Of a stretch of 64,000 nucleotides of DNA, positions 16,007 through 27,457 are shown in pieces. Each line of letters opens with the position of its first letter. Positions within the stretch are counted from its first letter, which is position 1. The notes beneath the pieces are model-generated. The model was not told the DNA's origin. It did no database searches and saw only the letters and a program-made list of their open reading frames with translations. The position numbers and the translations under genes are program-made. The DNA comes from Streptomyces sp. 1331.2 (GTDB lineage: Bacteria > Actinomycetota > Actinomycetes > Streptomycetales > Streptomycetaceae), in NCBI RefSeq assembly GCF_900199205.1, contig NZ_OBMJ01000001.1:2545001-2609000 (forward strand), written 5' to 3'.

Positions 16007-17224
16007 TCAGCGCAGGGCGCTCCCCGCCACCCACTGCTCCCAGGGCAGATTCCACCCGTTGAGCCCGTTCTGCGGCGGCACGAAGTCCCCCGCCGTGGCC
16101 TTCACCTCCACCACGTCCCCCGGCACGGTGTGCTCGAACAGCCAGCCCGCCGGGGAGTCCTTGCTCGCCCCGCCCTTGGCGTCGGCCAGCCCGATGCAGC
16201 CGTGACTGGTGTTGGCCCGGCCGAACACCTCCGGATCCGCCCAGTAGTTCCCGTGCAGGAAGGTGCCGGAGTCGGTCAGCCGCATCGCGTGCGGCACGTC
16301 CTTGATGTCGTACTCGTCCCCCATGCCCACGGTCTGCGAGTTCATCCGGGTCACCTTGTACCGCTCCGACACCACCATCACCCCCCGGTACGTGGAGTGC
16401 TCCGGGCTGCCGCCGGAGACCTTCAGCACCCGCACCACCCTGCCGCCCTGACCGGCCCGGACCGTCAAGGTGTGCGCATCCAGGTCCACCGTCGACACCT
16501 GCGCCCGGCCCACGGTGAACCGCAGGTCCCGGCTCTGCGTACCGAACTCCCCCGGAGCCCCCTGGACGTCCTTCAACCGCAGCGCCACCGTGACCTTCGT
16601 CCCCGCCGCCCAGTACTGCTGCGGCCGGAAGTCCAACCGCCGGTTGCCGAACCAGTGCGCCGCCACCGCCACCGGCGGATCCGCCGACACCTGCACGGCC
16701 CGCTCCACCGCCGCCCGATCCGCGATCGGCCGGCTGAACCGTAGGGACACCGGCATGCCCACTCCCACCGTGGACCCGTCCTCCGGAGTGAAGAACGCGG
16801 CGAAGGTGTGCGCCCTGGCCGCCGTGGAGAACGCCGCATGCTGCACCGCCCGCTGCCCCTGCTCGTCCTCCGCCACGGCATCCAGCGTGAACGCGGTCCC
16901 CCACGGCAATGCCCCGTCCGGCACCCACCCGGCCCCGTCCGCCCCGATCGTCCCCGCCACCTCGACCCCCTTGGCATCAGCCAGCCGGACCGAGACCAAC
17001 CGCCCCTGCGAAGCCGTCACCCGAACCGCACCCTCCGGCTGCACATCCACCGCACCATCAGCCGGCACCACACTCACCACCGCCCGAGACCCCACCACCG
17101 GCACAGCCGGCGCCACCGCATCCCCGCCCGACTCCGCCGCCCCACCCCCACACCCCGCAAGAACCGCCAGACAGCACACCACCCCCACCACACCCCGCGC
17201 CCACACCCATCCACGGCGCCGCAT
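16007..17224 (-). CDS. L,D-transpeptidase lipoprotein 3 (Ig-like plus YkuD)
   Basis: A 405-residue, more diverged paralog. The signal RGVVGVVCCLAVLAGC gives lipobox VLAGC. The Ig-like region and the YkuD domain follow, with TSHGCIGLADA (catalytic C343) and a GWNLPWEQWV ending. The ATG at 17224 follows GGGAGGCCCCGGG. The first ~60 codons and the upstream region are strikingly G-rich on this coding strand. Three such enzymes side by side suggest division of labour in 3-3 cross-linking, for instance in growth, sporulation or stress; that role is inferred. Confidence 0.92.
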   Translation of the reverse strand: MRRRGWVWARGVVGVVCCLAVLAGCGGGAAESGGDAVAPAVPVVGSRAVVSVVPADGAVDVQPEGAVRVTASQGRLVSVRLADAKGVEVAGTIGADGAGWVPDGALPWGTAFTLDAVAEDEQGQRAVQHAAFSTAARAHTFAAFFTPEDGSTVGVGMPVSLRFSRPIADRAAVERAVQVSADPPVAVAAHWFGNRRLDFRPQQYWAAGTKVTVALRLKDVQGAPGEFGTQSRDLRFTVGRAQVSTVDLDAHTLTVRAGQGGRVVRVLKVSGGSPEHSTYRGVMVVSERYKVTRMNSQTVGMGDEYDIKDVPHAMRLTDSGTFLHGNYWADPEVFGRANTSHGCIGLADAKGGASKDSPAGWLFEHTVPGDVVEVKATAGDFVPPQNGLNGWNLPWEQWVAGSALR

Positions 17225-17400
17225 CCCGGGGCCTCCCACTGTTCACGACCGACGCCCGGAACAACGAAAACCCCCAGCCAGGAGACACGCCCCCACCAAC
17301 CCGCACCACCCCACCTCCGGAGCCGCCCCCGGCCCCCACCCTCCCGAAAGCCACCCCCCGAACACCAACCCCCCACCCCGCCATCCGCCGGTAAGCCCCC
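17040..17400. other. Strongly strand-skewed (C/A-rich top strand) tract
   Basis: Over about 350 bp the plus strand is nearly free of G in long stretches (runs of CCACC, CACCCC, ACACC). It covers the 5' end of the third L,D-transpeptidase gene and its upstream region. The complementary strand has many G runs and could form G-quadruplex or R-loop structures near that promoter. No other gene is seen in 17225-17482. Confidence 0.5.
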
Positions 17401-17482
17401 GTTAAGCCGCTTCCACCCTCCCCATTCCGGGAAAGAGACCCTCCACGGGGTCCGGGACACCCCGCCCAGGGAGGGTACGGCC

Positions 17483-19696
<2,214 letters not shown>

Positions 19697-19715
19697 CTGC
19701 CGCACCCCCACCCCC

Positions 19716-19750
19716 GCCGACATCTCCACCCCAGCCGACATCTCCACCCC
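19716..19750. repeat. Short tandem repeat after glgX
   Basis: GCCGACATCTCCACCCC occurs twice in tandem (19716-19732 and 19734-19750) with one base between, 20 bp after the glgX stop. No hairpin is evident. Confidence 0.8.
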
Positions 19751-19826
19751 GAACACCCCATAACGACCGGAGCAATGGCCGGTTCTCGCCCCACCCCCCT
19801 GACAGGCGCGAAAAACCGGATGAGAA

Positions 19827-21659
19827 GTGACGGCCTCTCTGCCTACCCTCACCGCGATGGCCGAGAACATTCAAAACGACGACCCCGCGACCGTGCGCCC
19901 CCGCTCCACGGTCCGCTCCCTGCTACGCCTGCGGCCGTACGCCCGCGCCGTCCGCGGCCGGATCGCTGTCTCGGTGGCGGCCGCCACCCTCGGCATGCTC
20001 AGCACGCTCACCGTCCCGGTGATCCTCGGCCGGATCGTGGACGGCCCGCTCGCCGAGCACGACGTGACGGCCCTCTGGCCGCCGGTCGGCCTGCTGCTGC
20101 TCGTGGGCCTCTTGGAGGCCGGGCTGTTCTACACCCGCCGGGTGGTCCTGGCCCGCCCGCTGGCCGGGCTGGAGACGGCGATGCGCAGCGACCTCTTCGC
20201 CAAGCTCCAACGGCTGCCGGTCTCCTTCCACGACCGCTGGGGATCCGGCCAGTTGCTCTCCCGGGCCACCGCCGACATGTACACCATGCGGCTGTTCCTG
20301 GCCTTCCCGCTGGTCTTCCTGATCGTCAACACGGTGATGTTCCTGGCCGGGACGGTGGTGATGTTCACCCAGGACTGGCGGCTGGCACTGATCGCCCTGC
20401 TCCCCGTCGTCCCGCTGTTCCTGCTCACCCGGCGCTTCGAGGCCGGCTACTCGGGCGCCTCCCGCCGCGCCCAGGACCAGAACGGCGACCTCGCCACCGT
20501 GGTCGAGGAGTCCGTCCTCGGCATCCGGATCCTCAAGGCCTTCGGCCGCCACCGCTCGATGGCCGAGCGCTTCCGTGCCCAGTCGCAGGAGCTGCGCCGC
20601 ACCGAGCTGGGGAAGGCGCACCTGCTCGCCAACGTCTGGGCCGTCATCGTCGGCCTGCCGGAGCTCGCCCTCGGCTGCGCCCTGGCCGTCGGCGCCTACC
20701 TGGTCGCCCACGACGAGCTGAGCGCCGGCACCCTGGTCGCCTTCCTCTCCACCGCGCTCGCCCTGCGCTGGCCGATCGAATCGCTCGGCTGGCTGCTCGC
20801 CTACGCCAACGAGGCCGCCACCGCCACCGACCGATTCTTCGAGGTCCTGGACGAGCCCGACACCCCGGACCCGGGCACCGAAACGACCCTGGCCGCCCCG
20901 GACGGCATCCGCTTCACCGGCGTCCGCTTCCGCTACCCCGACGCCCCCGCGGACAGCCCCGACCTGCTGACCGGCATCGACCTGCACATCCGCAGCGGCG
21001 AGACAATGGCCCTGGTCGGCGCCACCGGCAGCGGCAAGACCACGCTCACCGCCCTGCTCCCCCGGCTCTACGAGGCCACCGCCGGCACCATCACCCTGGA
21101 CGGCCGGGACATCCGCGACCTGCCCCGGGAGCGGCTGCGCGAACTCGTCGCGGTCGCCTTCGAGGAGCCCACCCTCTTTTCGGCGACCGTCCGGGAGAAC
21201 GTCCTGATGGGCGCCCCGGGCGCGAGCACGGAGCAGCTGCGCTCCGCCCTGGCCACCGCCCAGGCCGGCTTCGTCGACACGCTCCCCGAGGGCGTGGACA
21301 CCGAGGTCGGCGAGCAGGGCCTGAGCCTGTCCGGCGGCCAGCGCCAGCGCCTCGCGCTGGCCCGCGCGGTGGTCGGCGACCCGGCTTTCCTGGTGCTGGA
21401 CGACCCGCTCTCCGCCCTGGACGTGCACACCGAGGCGCTGGTCGAGCGCGCGCTGCGCGAGGTCCTCGGCACCACCACCGCCCTGGTGGTCGCCCACCGG
21501 CCCAGCACGGTGCTGCTCGCCGACCGGGTCGCGGTGCTGGCGGACGGCCGGATCACGGCCGTCGGCACCCACCAGGAGCTGCTGCGCGACTGCGCGCACT
21601 ACCGCGAACTGATGTCCGGCGAGGCCGCCCTCGTGCCCGAAGGAAGTGCAGCCCCGTGA
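19827..21659 (+). CDS. ABC exporter subunit A (TMD-NBD half-transporter, degenerate Walker B)
   Basis: A 610-residue half-transporter: six membrane helices in residues ~35-320, then a nucleotide-binding domain with Walker A GATGSGKTT (K404), signature LSGGQRQR and Walker B FLVLDDPLSALD. The usual catalytic glutamate after Walker B is an aspartate. The partner gene overlaps by 4 nt and has the canonical glutamate but a changed signature, as in heterodimeric exporters such as BmrCD or TM287/288. Substrate unknown; multidrug or lipid export is plausible. The GTG at 19827 is weakly supported by GGATGAGAA; the ATG at 19857 is an alternative. Confidence 0.9.
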   Translation: MTASLPTLTAMAENIQNDDPATVRPRSTVRSLLRLRPYARAVRGRIAVSVAAATLGMLSTLTVPVILGRIVDGPLAEHDVTALWPPVGLLLLVGLLEAGLFYTRRVVLARPLAGLETAMRSDLFAKLQRLPVSFHDRWGSGQLLSRATADMYTMRLFLAFPLVFLIVNTVMFLAGTVVMFTQDWRLALIALLPVVPLFLLTRRFEAGYSGASRRAQDQNGDLATVVEESVLGIRILKAFGRHRSMAERFRAQSQELRRTELGKAHLLANVWAVIVGLPELALGCALAVGAYLVAHDELSAGTLVAFLSTALALRWPIESLGWLLAYANEAATATDRFFEVLDEPDTPDPGTETTLAAPDGIRFTGVRFRYPDAPADSPDLLTGIDLHIRSGETMALVGATGSGKTTLTALLPRLYEATAGTITLDGRDIRDLPRERLRELVAVAFEEPTLFSATVRENVLMGAPGASTEQLRSALATAQAGFVDTLPEGVDTEVGEQGLSLSGGQRQRLALARAVVGDPAFLVLDDPLSALDVHTEALVERALREVLGTTTALVVAHRPSTVLLADRVAVLADGRITAVGTHQELLRDCAHYRELMSGEAALVPEGSAAP

Positions 21660-23545
21660 CCACCACCGCCGACCCCACCACCGGCCCCACCGACGCCGAC
21701 CCCGCCAAGGCATCCGCCCCGCCCGTCGCGGAGACGCCGCCCGTCGCGGAGGCCCCGCCCCCGCCGCCCGCCGACGAGGAGGACATTCCCGTCCCGCCCG
21801 GCGCGCCCCGGGCGCTGCTGCGCTCGCTGCTCGGCCCGCACCGGGCCCGGATCGCCGTCGCGCTGGTGGTGATCCTGGTCCAGCAGGCCGCCCTGCAGTC
21901 CGGTCCGCTGCTGGTCGCGGTGGCGATGGACCGCGCCGTCCCGGCGCTGCGCGCGCACGACTCCGGCCCACTGATCGCGGTGGTCGCCGCCTACCTGTTC
22001 TGCGCGCTGCTCAGCCCGGTCCTGCAGTGGCTGTTCATCAAGATCAGCGCCCGGGTGAACCAGGACATCCTGCTGGAGCTGCGCGGCCGGATCTTCCGGC
22101 ACGCCCAGCGGCTCAGCCTGGACTTCCACGAGCGCTACACCTCGGGCCGGATCATCTCCCGGGCCACCAGCGACATCGACGCGCTGCGCGAACTGCTCTC
22201 CGAAGGGCTCCAGGAGCTGCTGACCGTCTTCCTGTCGGTCTGCTACATCTCGGTGCTGCTGCTGGTGCTGGACTGGCGGCTCGGCCTGGTCTCGCTGGCC
22301 TCCGGCGTGCCGCTGGCGCTGATCGCCCGTTCCTTCCGCCGCCGCTCGCGCCGGGTGTACCGGCGCTCGCGGACCTCGGCCGCCTCGCTGATCGTCCGCT
22401 TCACCGAGACCATGAACGGCATCCGCCCGGTGCAGGCCTTCCGCCGCGAGCGGGCCAACGACGCCGCCTTCGCCGTGCTCAACCGGCAGGCGGCCACCGC
22501 CACCGCGGACGGCTTCCTGGAGCTGGCCCGCTACGTCGGCCTCTCCCGCGCCACCGCCAACCTGTGGATCACCGGCGTGGTGCTGTTCGGCTCCTACCTG
22601 GTCGTCGACGACTCGCTGGAGCTGGGCGTGCTCACCGCCTTCGCGCTCTACCTGCGCCGGCTCTTCGACCCGATCGACCAGCTGGCGATGTTCCTGAACA
22701 GCTACCAGTCGGCCGCCGCCGCCCTGGAGAAGATCGCCGGCCTGCTCGCCCACGAGCCGACGGTCGCCGAGCCCGCCGAGCCGCGCGACCTGCCGCAGGC
22801 CGCCGGCAAGGGCCGTGAGGTGCGGTTCGAACAGACCCGCTTCGCCTACCGCACCGGCAAGGAGGTGCTGCCGCCCTTCGACCTGCAGATCCCCGCCGGG
22901 CAGACGGTGGCGGTGGTCGGCGCGACCGGCGCGGGCAAGTCGACGGTCGCCAAGCTGCTGGCCCGCTTCTACGACCCGACCGACGGCCGGATCCGGCTGG
23001 ACGGCGTGGACCTGCGCGAGCTGGCCACCCCGGAACTGCGGCGCGGGGTGGTGATGGTGACCCAGGAGTCCTTCCTGTTCTCCGGCACCGTCGCCGAGAA
23101 CATCGCGATCGGCCGCCCCGGCGCGACCCGCGAGGAGGTCGAGCAGGCTGCCCGCGACATCGGCGCGTACGGGTTCATCGCCGCGCTGCCGGACGGCTTC
23201 GACACCGACGTGCGCAAGCGCGGCGGCCGGATCTCGGCCGGTCAGCGCCAGCTGGTGGCCTTCGCCCGCGCCCTGCTGGCCGACCCGGCGGTGCTGATCC
23301 TGGACGAGGCGACCAGTTCCCTGGACGTCCCCGGCGAGCAGGCCGTCCAGCGGGCGATGCGCACGGTGCTGGCGGGCCGGACGGCGGTGATCATCGCGCA
23401 CCGGCTCTCCACCGTGGAGATCGCCGACCGCGTCCTGGTGATGGACCGGGGCCGGATCGTGGAGGACGGCTCCCCGCAGGAGCTGATCGACGGCTCCGGC
23501 CGCTTCGCCACCCTGCACCGGGCCTGGCGGGACAGCCTGGTCTGA
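21656..23545 (+). CDS. ABC exporter subunit B (TMD-NBD half-transporter)
   Basis: A 629-residue half-transporter with a Pro/Ala-rich N-terminal ~45 residues, six membrane helices and a nucleotide-binding domain: Walker A GATGAGKST (K428), signature ISAGQRQ in place of LSGGQ, and Walker B VLILDEATSSLD with the catalytic glutamate. In the heterodimer its odd signature would face the degenerate Walker site of subunit A. One ATP site is then inactive and the other, with both consensus parts, active. The GTG at 21656 overlaps the upstream stop (GTGA) and has GAAGGAAG ahead, so synthesis is coupled. Confidence 0.92.
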   Translation: MTTTADPTTGPTDADPAKASAPPVAETPPVAEAPPPPPADEEDIPVPPGAPRALLRSLLGPHRARIAVALVVILVQQAALQSGPLLVAVAMDRAVPALRAHDSGPLIAVVAAYLFCALLSPVLQWLFIKISARVNQDILLELRGRIFRHAQRLSLDFHERYTSGRIISRATSDIDALRELLSEGLQELLTVFLSVCYISVLLLVLDWRLGLVSLASGVPLALIARSFRRRSRRVYRRSRTSAASLIVRFTETMNGIRPVQAFRRERANDAAFAVLNRQAATATADGFLELARYVGLSRATANLWITGVVLFGSYLVVDDSLELGVLTAFALYLRRLFDPIDQLAMFLNSYQSAAAALEKIAGLLAHEPTVAEPAEPRDLPQAAGKGREVRFEQTRFAYRTGKEVLPPFDLQIPAGQTVAVVGATGAGKSTVAKLLARFYDPTDGRIRLDGVDLRELATPELRRGVVMVTQESFLFSGTVAENIAIGRPGATREEVEQAARDIGAYGFIAALPDGFDTDVRKRGGRISAGQRQLVAFARALLADPAVLILDEATSSLDVPGEQAVQRAMRTVLAGRTAVIIAHRLSTVEIADRVLVMDRGRIVEDGSPQELIDGSGRFATLHRAWRDSLV

Positions 23546-23636
23546 GGCCGGCCCGTTCCCACCCATGAATGTGCCCGGTCCGGGTGCGCCGTCACGCACC
23601 CGGGCCGGGCCTGTCCGTATCTGCCGCTCGGCCCGC

Positions 23637-24545
23637 TCAGTTCACGGTCACCACGAAGTCGGTGTGCCAGTCGGGCGAGGGGCAGTCCTCGGACGCGGCC
23701 ACCACGTCCAGCGTCCCGCCGGGCAGTACCTGCCCCGCGACGGTCGCCGGGTCGATCACCACCGCCGGGTCGAGGTAGACCGCGTCGTGGTAGCGCGGCC
23801 CGGTCGGCAGGTGGCAGGAGAGCGTCCGCTCCCCGGTCGCCGTGCAGTCGTACGGCGGGGCGCCGGTCAGCGTGGTGTGCTCCGGCGTGGTGATCCGGAT
23901 GTCGACCGGGTGGGTCGAGTACGAGGGGCCCGCGTTGTACACCCAGAGCGGCAGGCTGATGGTCGCGCCGGGCTTTCCGGTGAGGTCGCCCGGCTGCGGC
24001 ACCGGGTGGCCACCCTCCCAGGCGGAGGAGGCGCCGACCATGAAGTGCGCCCGGGTGTCGGCGGTGGTGAGGCTGTACGGGGTGGTGTGGCCGGACTGGT
24101 CCGGGTCACCCGGGTAGAAGGCCTGGACGTCGCCGCTGATGGTGGTGAACGGCGAGGTGACCGGCGCGACGTACAGCGCCAGCTTCTCCACCGAGCTCGC
24201 CCCCGGCGCCAGCCCGGCCGGGATCCGGTAGGAGCTGCCGGTGCCGAAGTAGGTGAGGGTGACGGGCGGTTCGGCCGACTGCACCACACCCGGCGACGGG
24301 AAGTGCACGACGACCAGGGTCGCGTCGCTGGTGGTCTCCGGGCCCCGGTTGGTGACCCGGACCTCCAGGATCCCGGTCTCCCCCGGCACCACCGGGCCCT
24401 GCGGCGGACAGAGTTCGACGGACAGCTGCGCGGTCGCGGGTGGCGCGGCGAGCGGGGTGGTGCCGGCCTGGGCCGGCCACGCGAGGAGCACTACGGAGAG
24501 CGCGGCGAGGGCGGCCGCGCGCACGGTTCGCATCATGACCTTCAC
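23637..24545 (-). CDS. Secreted protein with repeated Ig/CARDB-like domains, unknown function
   Basis: A 302-residue exported protein. A Sec signal (RTVRAAALAALSVVLLAWPAQAG) is cleaved near residue 30. The mature part has two beta-rich halves: VPGETGILEVRVTNRGPETTSDATL, and then GATISLPLWVYNAGPSYSTHPVDI. Both have the 'V-x-V-x-N-x-G' look of DUF11/CARDB-type domains. No catalytic residues or anchor are visible, so it is probably a soluble extracellular binding or surface-associated protein. The GTG at 24545 follows GGCGGGGGCAGC and gives the best signal peptide; a frame back to 24572 is possible. It is convergent with the ABC exporter operon. Confidence 0.7.
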   Translation of the reverse strand: MKVMMRTVRAAALAALSVVLLAWPAQAGTTPLAAPPATAQLSVELCPPQGPVVPGETGILEVRVTNRGPETTSDATLVVVHFPSPGVVQSAEPPVTLTYFGTGSSYRIPAGLAPGASSVEKLALYVAPVTSPFTTISGDVQAFYPGDPDQSGHTTPYSLTTADTRAHFMVGASSAWEGGHPVPQPGDLTGKPGATISLPLWVYNAGPSYSTHPVDIRITTPEHTTLTGAPPYDCTATGERTLSCHLPTGPRYHDAVYLDPAVVIDPATVAGQVLPGGTLDVVAASEDCPSPDWHTDFVVTVN

Positions 24546-24683
24546 GCTGCCCCCGCCCGACACGCGGGGCAACCGGATGACTGCCGTCCGTGGCGATCCG
24601 AACGACAGTCATCCTCCGCGGCGTCAGCAGCCGCGTTGCCGTCCCCGCGGCGGCACACCCCGCGGGGACGACGGCGCGGCGGA

Positions 24684-27383
24684 TCAGCGCAGCAGCCCCG
24701 CGTCCATTCCGGCCGACTCGGCGGGCAGCGCGACCAGCCCCAGCTCGGCCGGCGAGGCCAGCCGCGGGTGGGCGGGCAGCACCCGAACGGTGTAGCCGAA
24801 CGGGCCGGTGCGGCAGAGCTCCAGCGAGCCCTCGTAGCGGGTGCGGCCGTCCAGGTCGGGCCCGCCGACCGGTTTGAGGGCGAGCAGGCAGGCGTCCGAG
24901 ATGCCGTCCGACTCGTCCACCCGGCCGGAGACCACCTGGACCTCGACGTCGCCCGGCCCGAGCGTCCCGAGCGCGACCTGCACCCGCAGCTCCAGCGAGC
25001 TGCCCAGCTCCTGGGCCTCGGCCGGGCAGTCCGCCTCGACGTGCTCGACCCGGACGGCCGGCCAGGCCTCCCGGACCTTCGCCTTCCACACCGCCAGCTC
25101 CCGGGCGCAGCGGTTGCGGTCGGCCGCCAGCTCCCGCTGGGCCAGCGCGGCCGGCGTGTACAGCCGTTCGACGTACTCCCGGACCATCCGCCCGGCCAGC
25201 ACCTTGGGCCCGAGGGTGACCAGGGTGTGCCGGACCATGGCGATCCAGTGGTGCGGCAGCCCGTCCGCGTCCCGGTCGTAGAAGCGGGCGGCGACCTGGT
25301 GCTCGATCAGGTCGTAGAGGGCGGCCGCCTCGATGTCGTCGCGCCGCTCGGCCTCGCCGCTGTCCGGGTCGAGCGCCCCGCCGCTCTCGTCGGCGGTGGG
25401 GATCGCCCAGCCGTTGCGGCCGTCGTACCACTCGTCCCACCAACCGTCCAGGACGGACAGGTTGAGGCAGCCGTTGAGCGCGGCCTTCATCCCGGAGGTG
25501 CCGCAGGCCTCCAGTGGGCGCAGCGGGTTGTTCAGCCAGACGTCGCAGCCCGGGTAGAGGTGCCGGGCCATCGCCATGTCGTAGTCCGGCAGGAAGACGA
25601 TCCGGTGCCGGACGGCCGGGTCGTCGGCGAAGGCGACCATCTGCTGGATGAGCCGCTTGCCGCCGTCGTCGGCCGGGTGGGCCTTGCCGGCCACCACGAT
25701 CTGCACCGGCCGGGTCGGGTGCAGCAGCAGGGCGCGCAGCCGCTCCGTGTCGCGCAGCATCAGGGTGAGCCGCTTGTACGAGGGCACCCGGCGGGCGAAG
25801 CCGATGGTGAGTACGTCGGGGTCGAGCACCGAGGAGACCCAGCCGAGCTCGGCCTCGCCGGCTCCGCGCTGGCGCCAGGAGGCGTGCAGCCGGCGGCGGG
25901 CCTCGTCCACCAGCTGGGCGCGCAGGGTGCGGCGCAGTTCCCAGATCTCGGAGTTGCCGATCGCTTCCAGGCCGGTCCAGCGGGTGGCCTCGCCGGTGGT
26001 CATGGCCTCCTCGGCGCGTTCGGCGCCGATCTCGGCGGCGCCGAGCCGGACGACGGCCGGGTCGATCCAGGTGGCGGCGTGCACGCCGTTGGTGACCGAG
26101 GTGATCGGCACCTCGTCGGCGTCGAAACCGGGCCAGAGGCCGTTGAACATCGAGCGGCTGACCTCGCCGTGCAGGGTGGAGACCCCGTTGGCGCGCTGGG
26201 CGAGCCGCAGGCCCATGGCGGCCATGTTGAACAGCTTCGGGTCGCCGCCGCGCCAGGTCTCGGCGCCGAGTGCGAGCACCTGGTCGACCGGGACGCCGGG
26301 CAGGGCGGCGTCCCCGCCGAAGTGGCGGGCGACCAGCTCGCGGTCGAAGCGGTCGATGCCGGCCGGCACGGGCGTGTGGGTGGTGAACAGGGTGCCGGCC
26401 CGGACGGACTCCAGGGCGGCGGCGAAGTCGGGGCCGGCGGTGTCGGGCCCGGCCGGGTCGGCGCCGGCCGCCTCCTCGGCGACGAGTTCGCGGATCCGTT
26501 CGACGCCGAGGAAGCCGGCGTGGCCCTCATTGGTGTGGAAGACCTCGGGGGCGGGGTGCCCGGTGAGCCGGCAGTAGGCGCGCACCGCCCGTACGCCGCC
26601 GATGCCGAGCAGCATCTCCTGCAGCAGCCGGTGTTCACTGCCGCCGCCGTACAGCCGGTCGGTGACGTCGCGTTCGGCGGGCGAGTTGGCCTCGATGTCG
26701 GAGTCGAGCAGCAGCAGCGGCACCCGGCCCACCTGGGCCTTCCAGATCCGGGCGGCGAGGGTGCGGCCGCCGGGCAGGGCGAGGTCGACCCGGCTGGGGG
26801 TGCCGTCGGCCTCCCGCAGCGGGCTGACCGCGAGCTCGTCCGGGTCGAGCAGCGGGTAGCGCTCCTGCTGCCAGCCGTCCCGGCTCAGGGACTGCCGGAA
26901 GTAGCCGTGCCGGTAGAACAGGCCGACGCCGATGACGGGGACGCCGAGGTCGCTGGCGGCCTTGAGGTGGTCGCCGGCGAGGATGCCGAGTCCGCCGGAG
27001 TACTGGGGCAGTGCGGCGGCGATGCCGTACTCGGGCGAGAAGTAGGCGATGGCGGCGGGCAGCGGGGCGGCACCGGTCTCCTGCTGCCGGGTCTGGTACC
27101 AGCGCGGGCCGGTCAGGTAGTCGCGCAGGTCGTCGGCGAGGTCGCCGAGTCTGCGCAGGAACCGCCGGTCGGCGGCGAGCGCGGCGAGCCTGGCGGCCGG
27201 GACCTCCCCGAGCAGCCGCACCGGGTCCTCGCCGGTCGCGGCCCAGACCTCCGGGTCCACGGACCGGAACAGGTCCCTGGTCTCGGGGTGCCAGGACCAG
27301 CGCAGGTTGAGGGCCAGCTCGTGCAGCGGCTGGAGTTGTTCGGGCAGGACGGTGCGGACGGTGAATCTGCGGATTGCCTTCAC
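24684..27383 (-). CDS. glgP: Alpha-glucan phosphorylase
   Basis: An 899-residue member of the GlgP family that is longer than maltodextrin phosphorylases and starts MKAIRRFTVRTVLPEQL with an N-terminal DUF3417 domain (LALNLRWSWHPETRDLFRSV). The PLP-binding lysine is K633 in CGTSGMKAALNG. Other marks are YFSPEYGIAAALPQYSGGLG, FHTNEGHAGFL and RRVPSYKR. It releases glucose-1-phosphate from glycogen chain ends, or can transfer phosphate-activated maltosyl units in related enzymes. It is divergent from glgE across a ~650-bp gap. The GTG start lies 7 nt after a TACGCT box, so the message is probably leaderless. Confidence 0.95.
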   Translation of the reverse strand: MKAIRRFTVRTVLPEQLQPLHELALNLRWSWHPETRDLFRSVDPEVWAATGEDPVRLLGEVPAARLAALAADRRFLRRLGDLADDLRDYLTGPRWYQTRQQETGAAPLPAAIAYFSPEYGIAAALPQYSGGLGILAGDHLKAASDLGVPVIGVGLFYRHGYFRQSLSRDGWQQERYPLLDPDELAVSPLREADGTPSRVDLALPGGRTLAARIWKAQVGRVPLLLLDSDIEANSPAERDVTDRLYGGGSEHRLLQEMLLGIGGVRAVRAYCRLTGHPAPEVFHTNEGHAGFLGVERIRELVAEEAAGADPAGPDTAGPDFAAALESVRAGTLFTTHTPVPAGIDRFDRELVARHFGGDAALPGVPVDQVLALGAETWRGGDPKLFNMAAMGLRLAQRANGVSTLHGEVSRSMFNGLWPGFDADEVPITSVTNGVHAATWIDPAVVRLGAAEIGAERAEEAMTTGEATRWTGLEAIGNSEIWELRRTLRAQLVDEARRRLHASWRQRGAGEAELGWVSSVLDPDVLTIGFARRVPSYKRLTLMLRDTERLRALLLHPTRPVQIVVAGKAHPADDGGKRLIQQMVAFADDPAVRHRIVFLPDYDMAMARHLYPGCDVWLNNPLRPLEACGTSGMKAALNGCLNLSVLDGWWDEWYDGRNGWAIPTADESGGALDPDSGEAERRDDIEAAALYDLIEHQVAARFYDRDADGLPHHWIAMVRHTLVTLGPKVLAGRMVREYVERLYTPAALAQRELAADRNRCARELAVWKAKVREAWPAVRVEHVEADCPAEAQELGSSLELRVQVALGTLGPGDVEVQVVSGRVDESDGISDACLLALKPVGGPDLDGRTRYEGSLELCRTGPFGYTVRVLPAHPRLASPAELGLVALPAESAGMDAGLLR

Positions 27384-27390
27384 GGCGTGA

Positions 27391-27396
27391 AGCGTA
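27391..27396 (-). promoter_or_regulatory. -10 element of a probable leaderless glgP promoter
   Basis: Reading the minus strand, TACGCT is followed by seven bases (TCACGCC) and then the glgP GTG at 27383. No Shine-Dalgarno sequence precedes the start. A TTGACG lies upstream but 24 nt away, too far for a standard -35. Confidence 0.45.
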
Positions 27397-27428
27397 GCCG
27401 CGGCGGTCGGCCCGGCAGTGCGTCAAGT

Positions 27429-27457
27429 GGGCTATTGGGCATCCGTTCGGGCTATTG
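27429..27457. promoter_or_regulatory. Direct repeat GGGCTATTG x2 upstream of glgP
   Basis: GGGCTATTG occurs at 27429-27437 and 27449-27457, a 20-bp period (two helical turns). Both lie 46-74 bp upstream of the glgP start, a typical activator position. The regulator is unknown. Confidence 0.45.

Noticed and set aside
16808..17482. N-terminal extension of glgX back to 16808
   Set aside because: The added residues are Pro/His/Arg-rich shadow sequence over the L,D-transpeptidase gene; GlgX homology begins just after the ATG at 17483.
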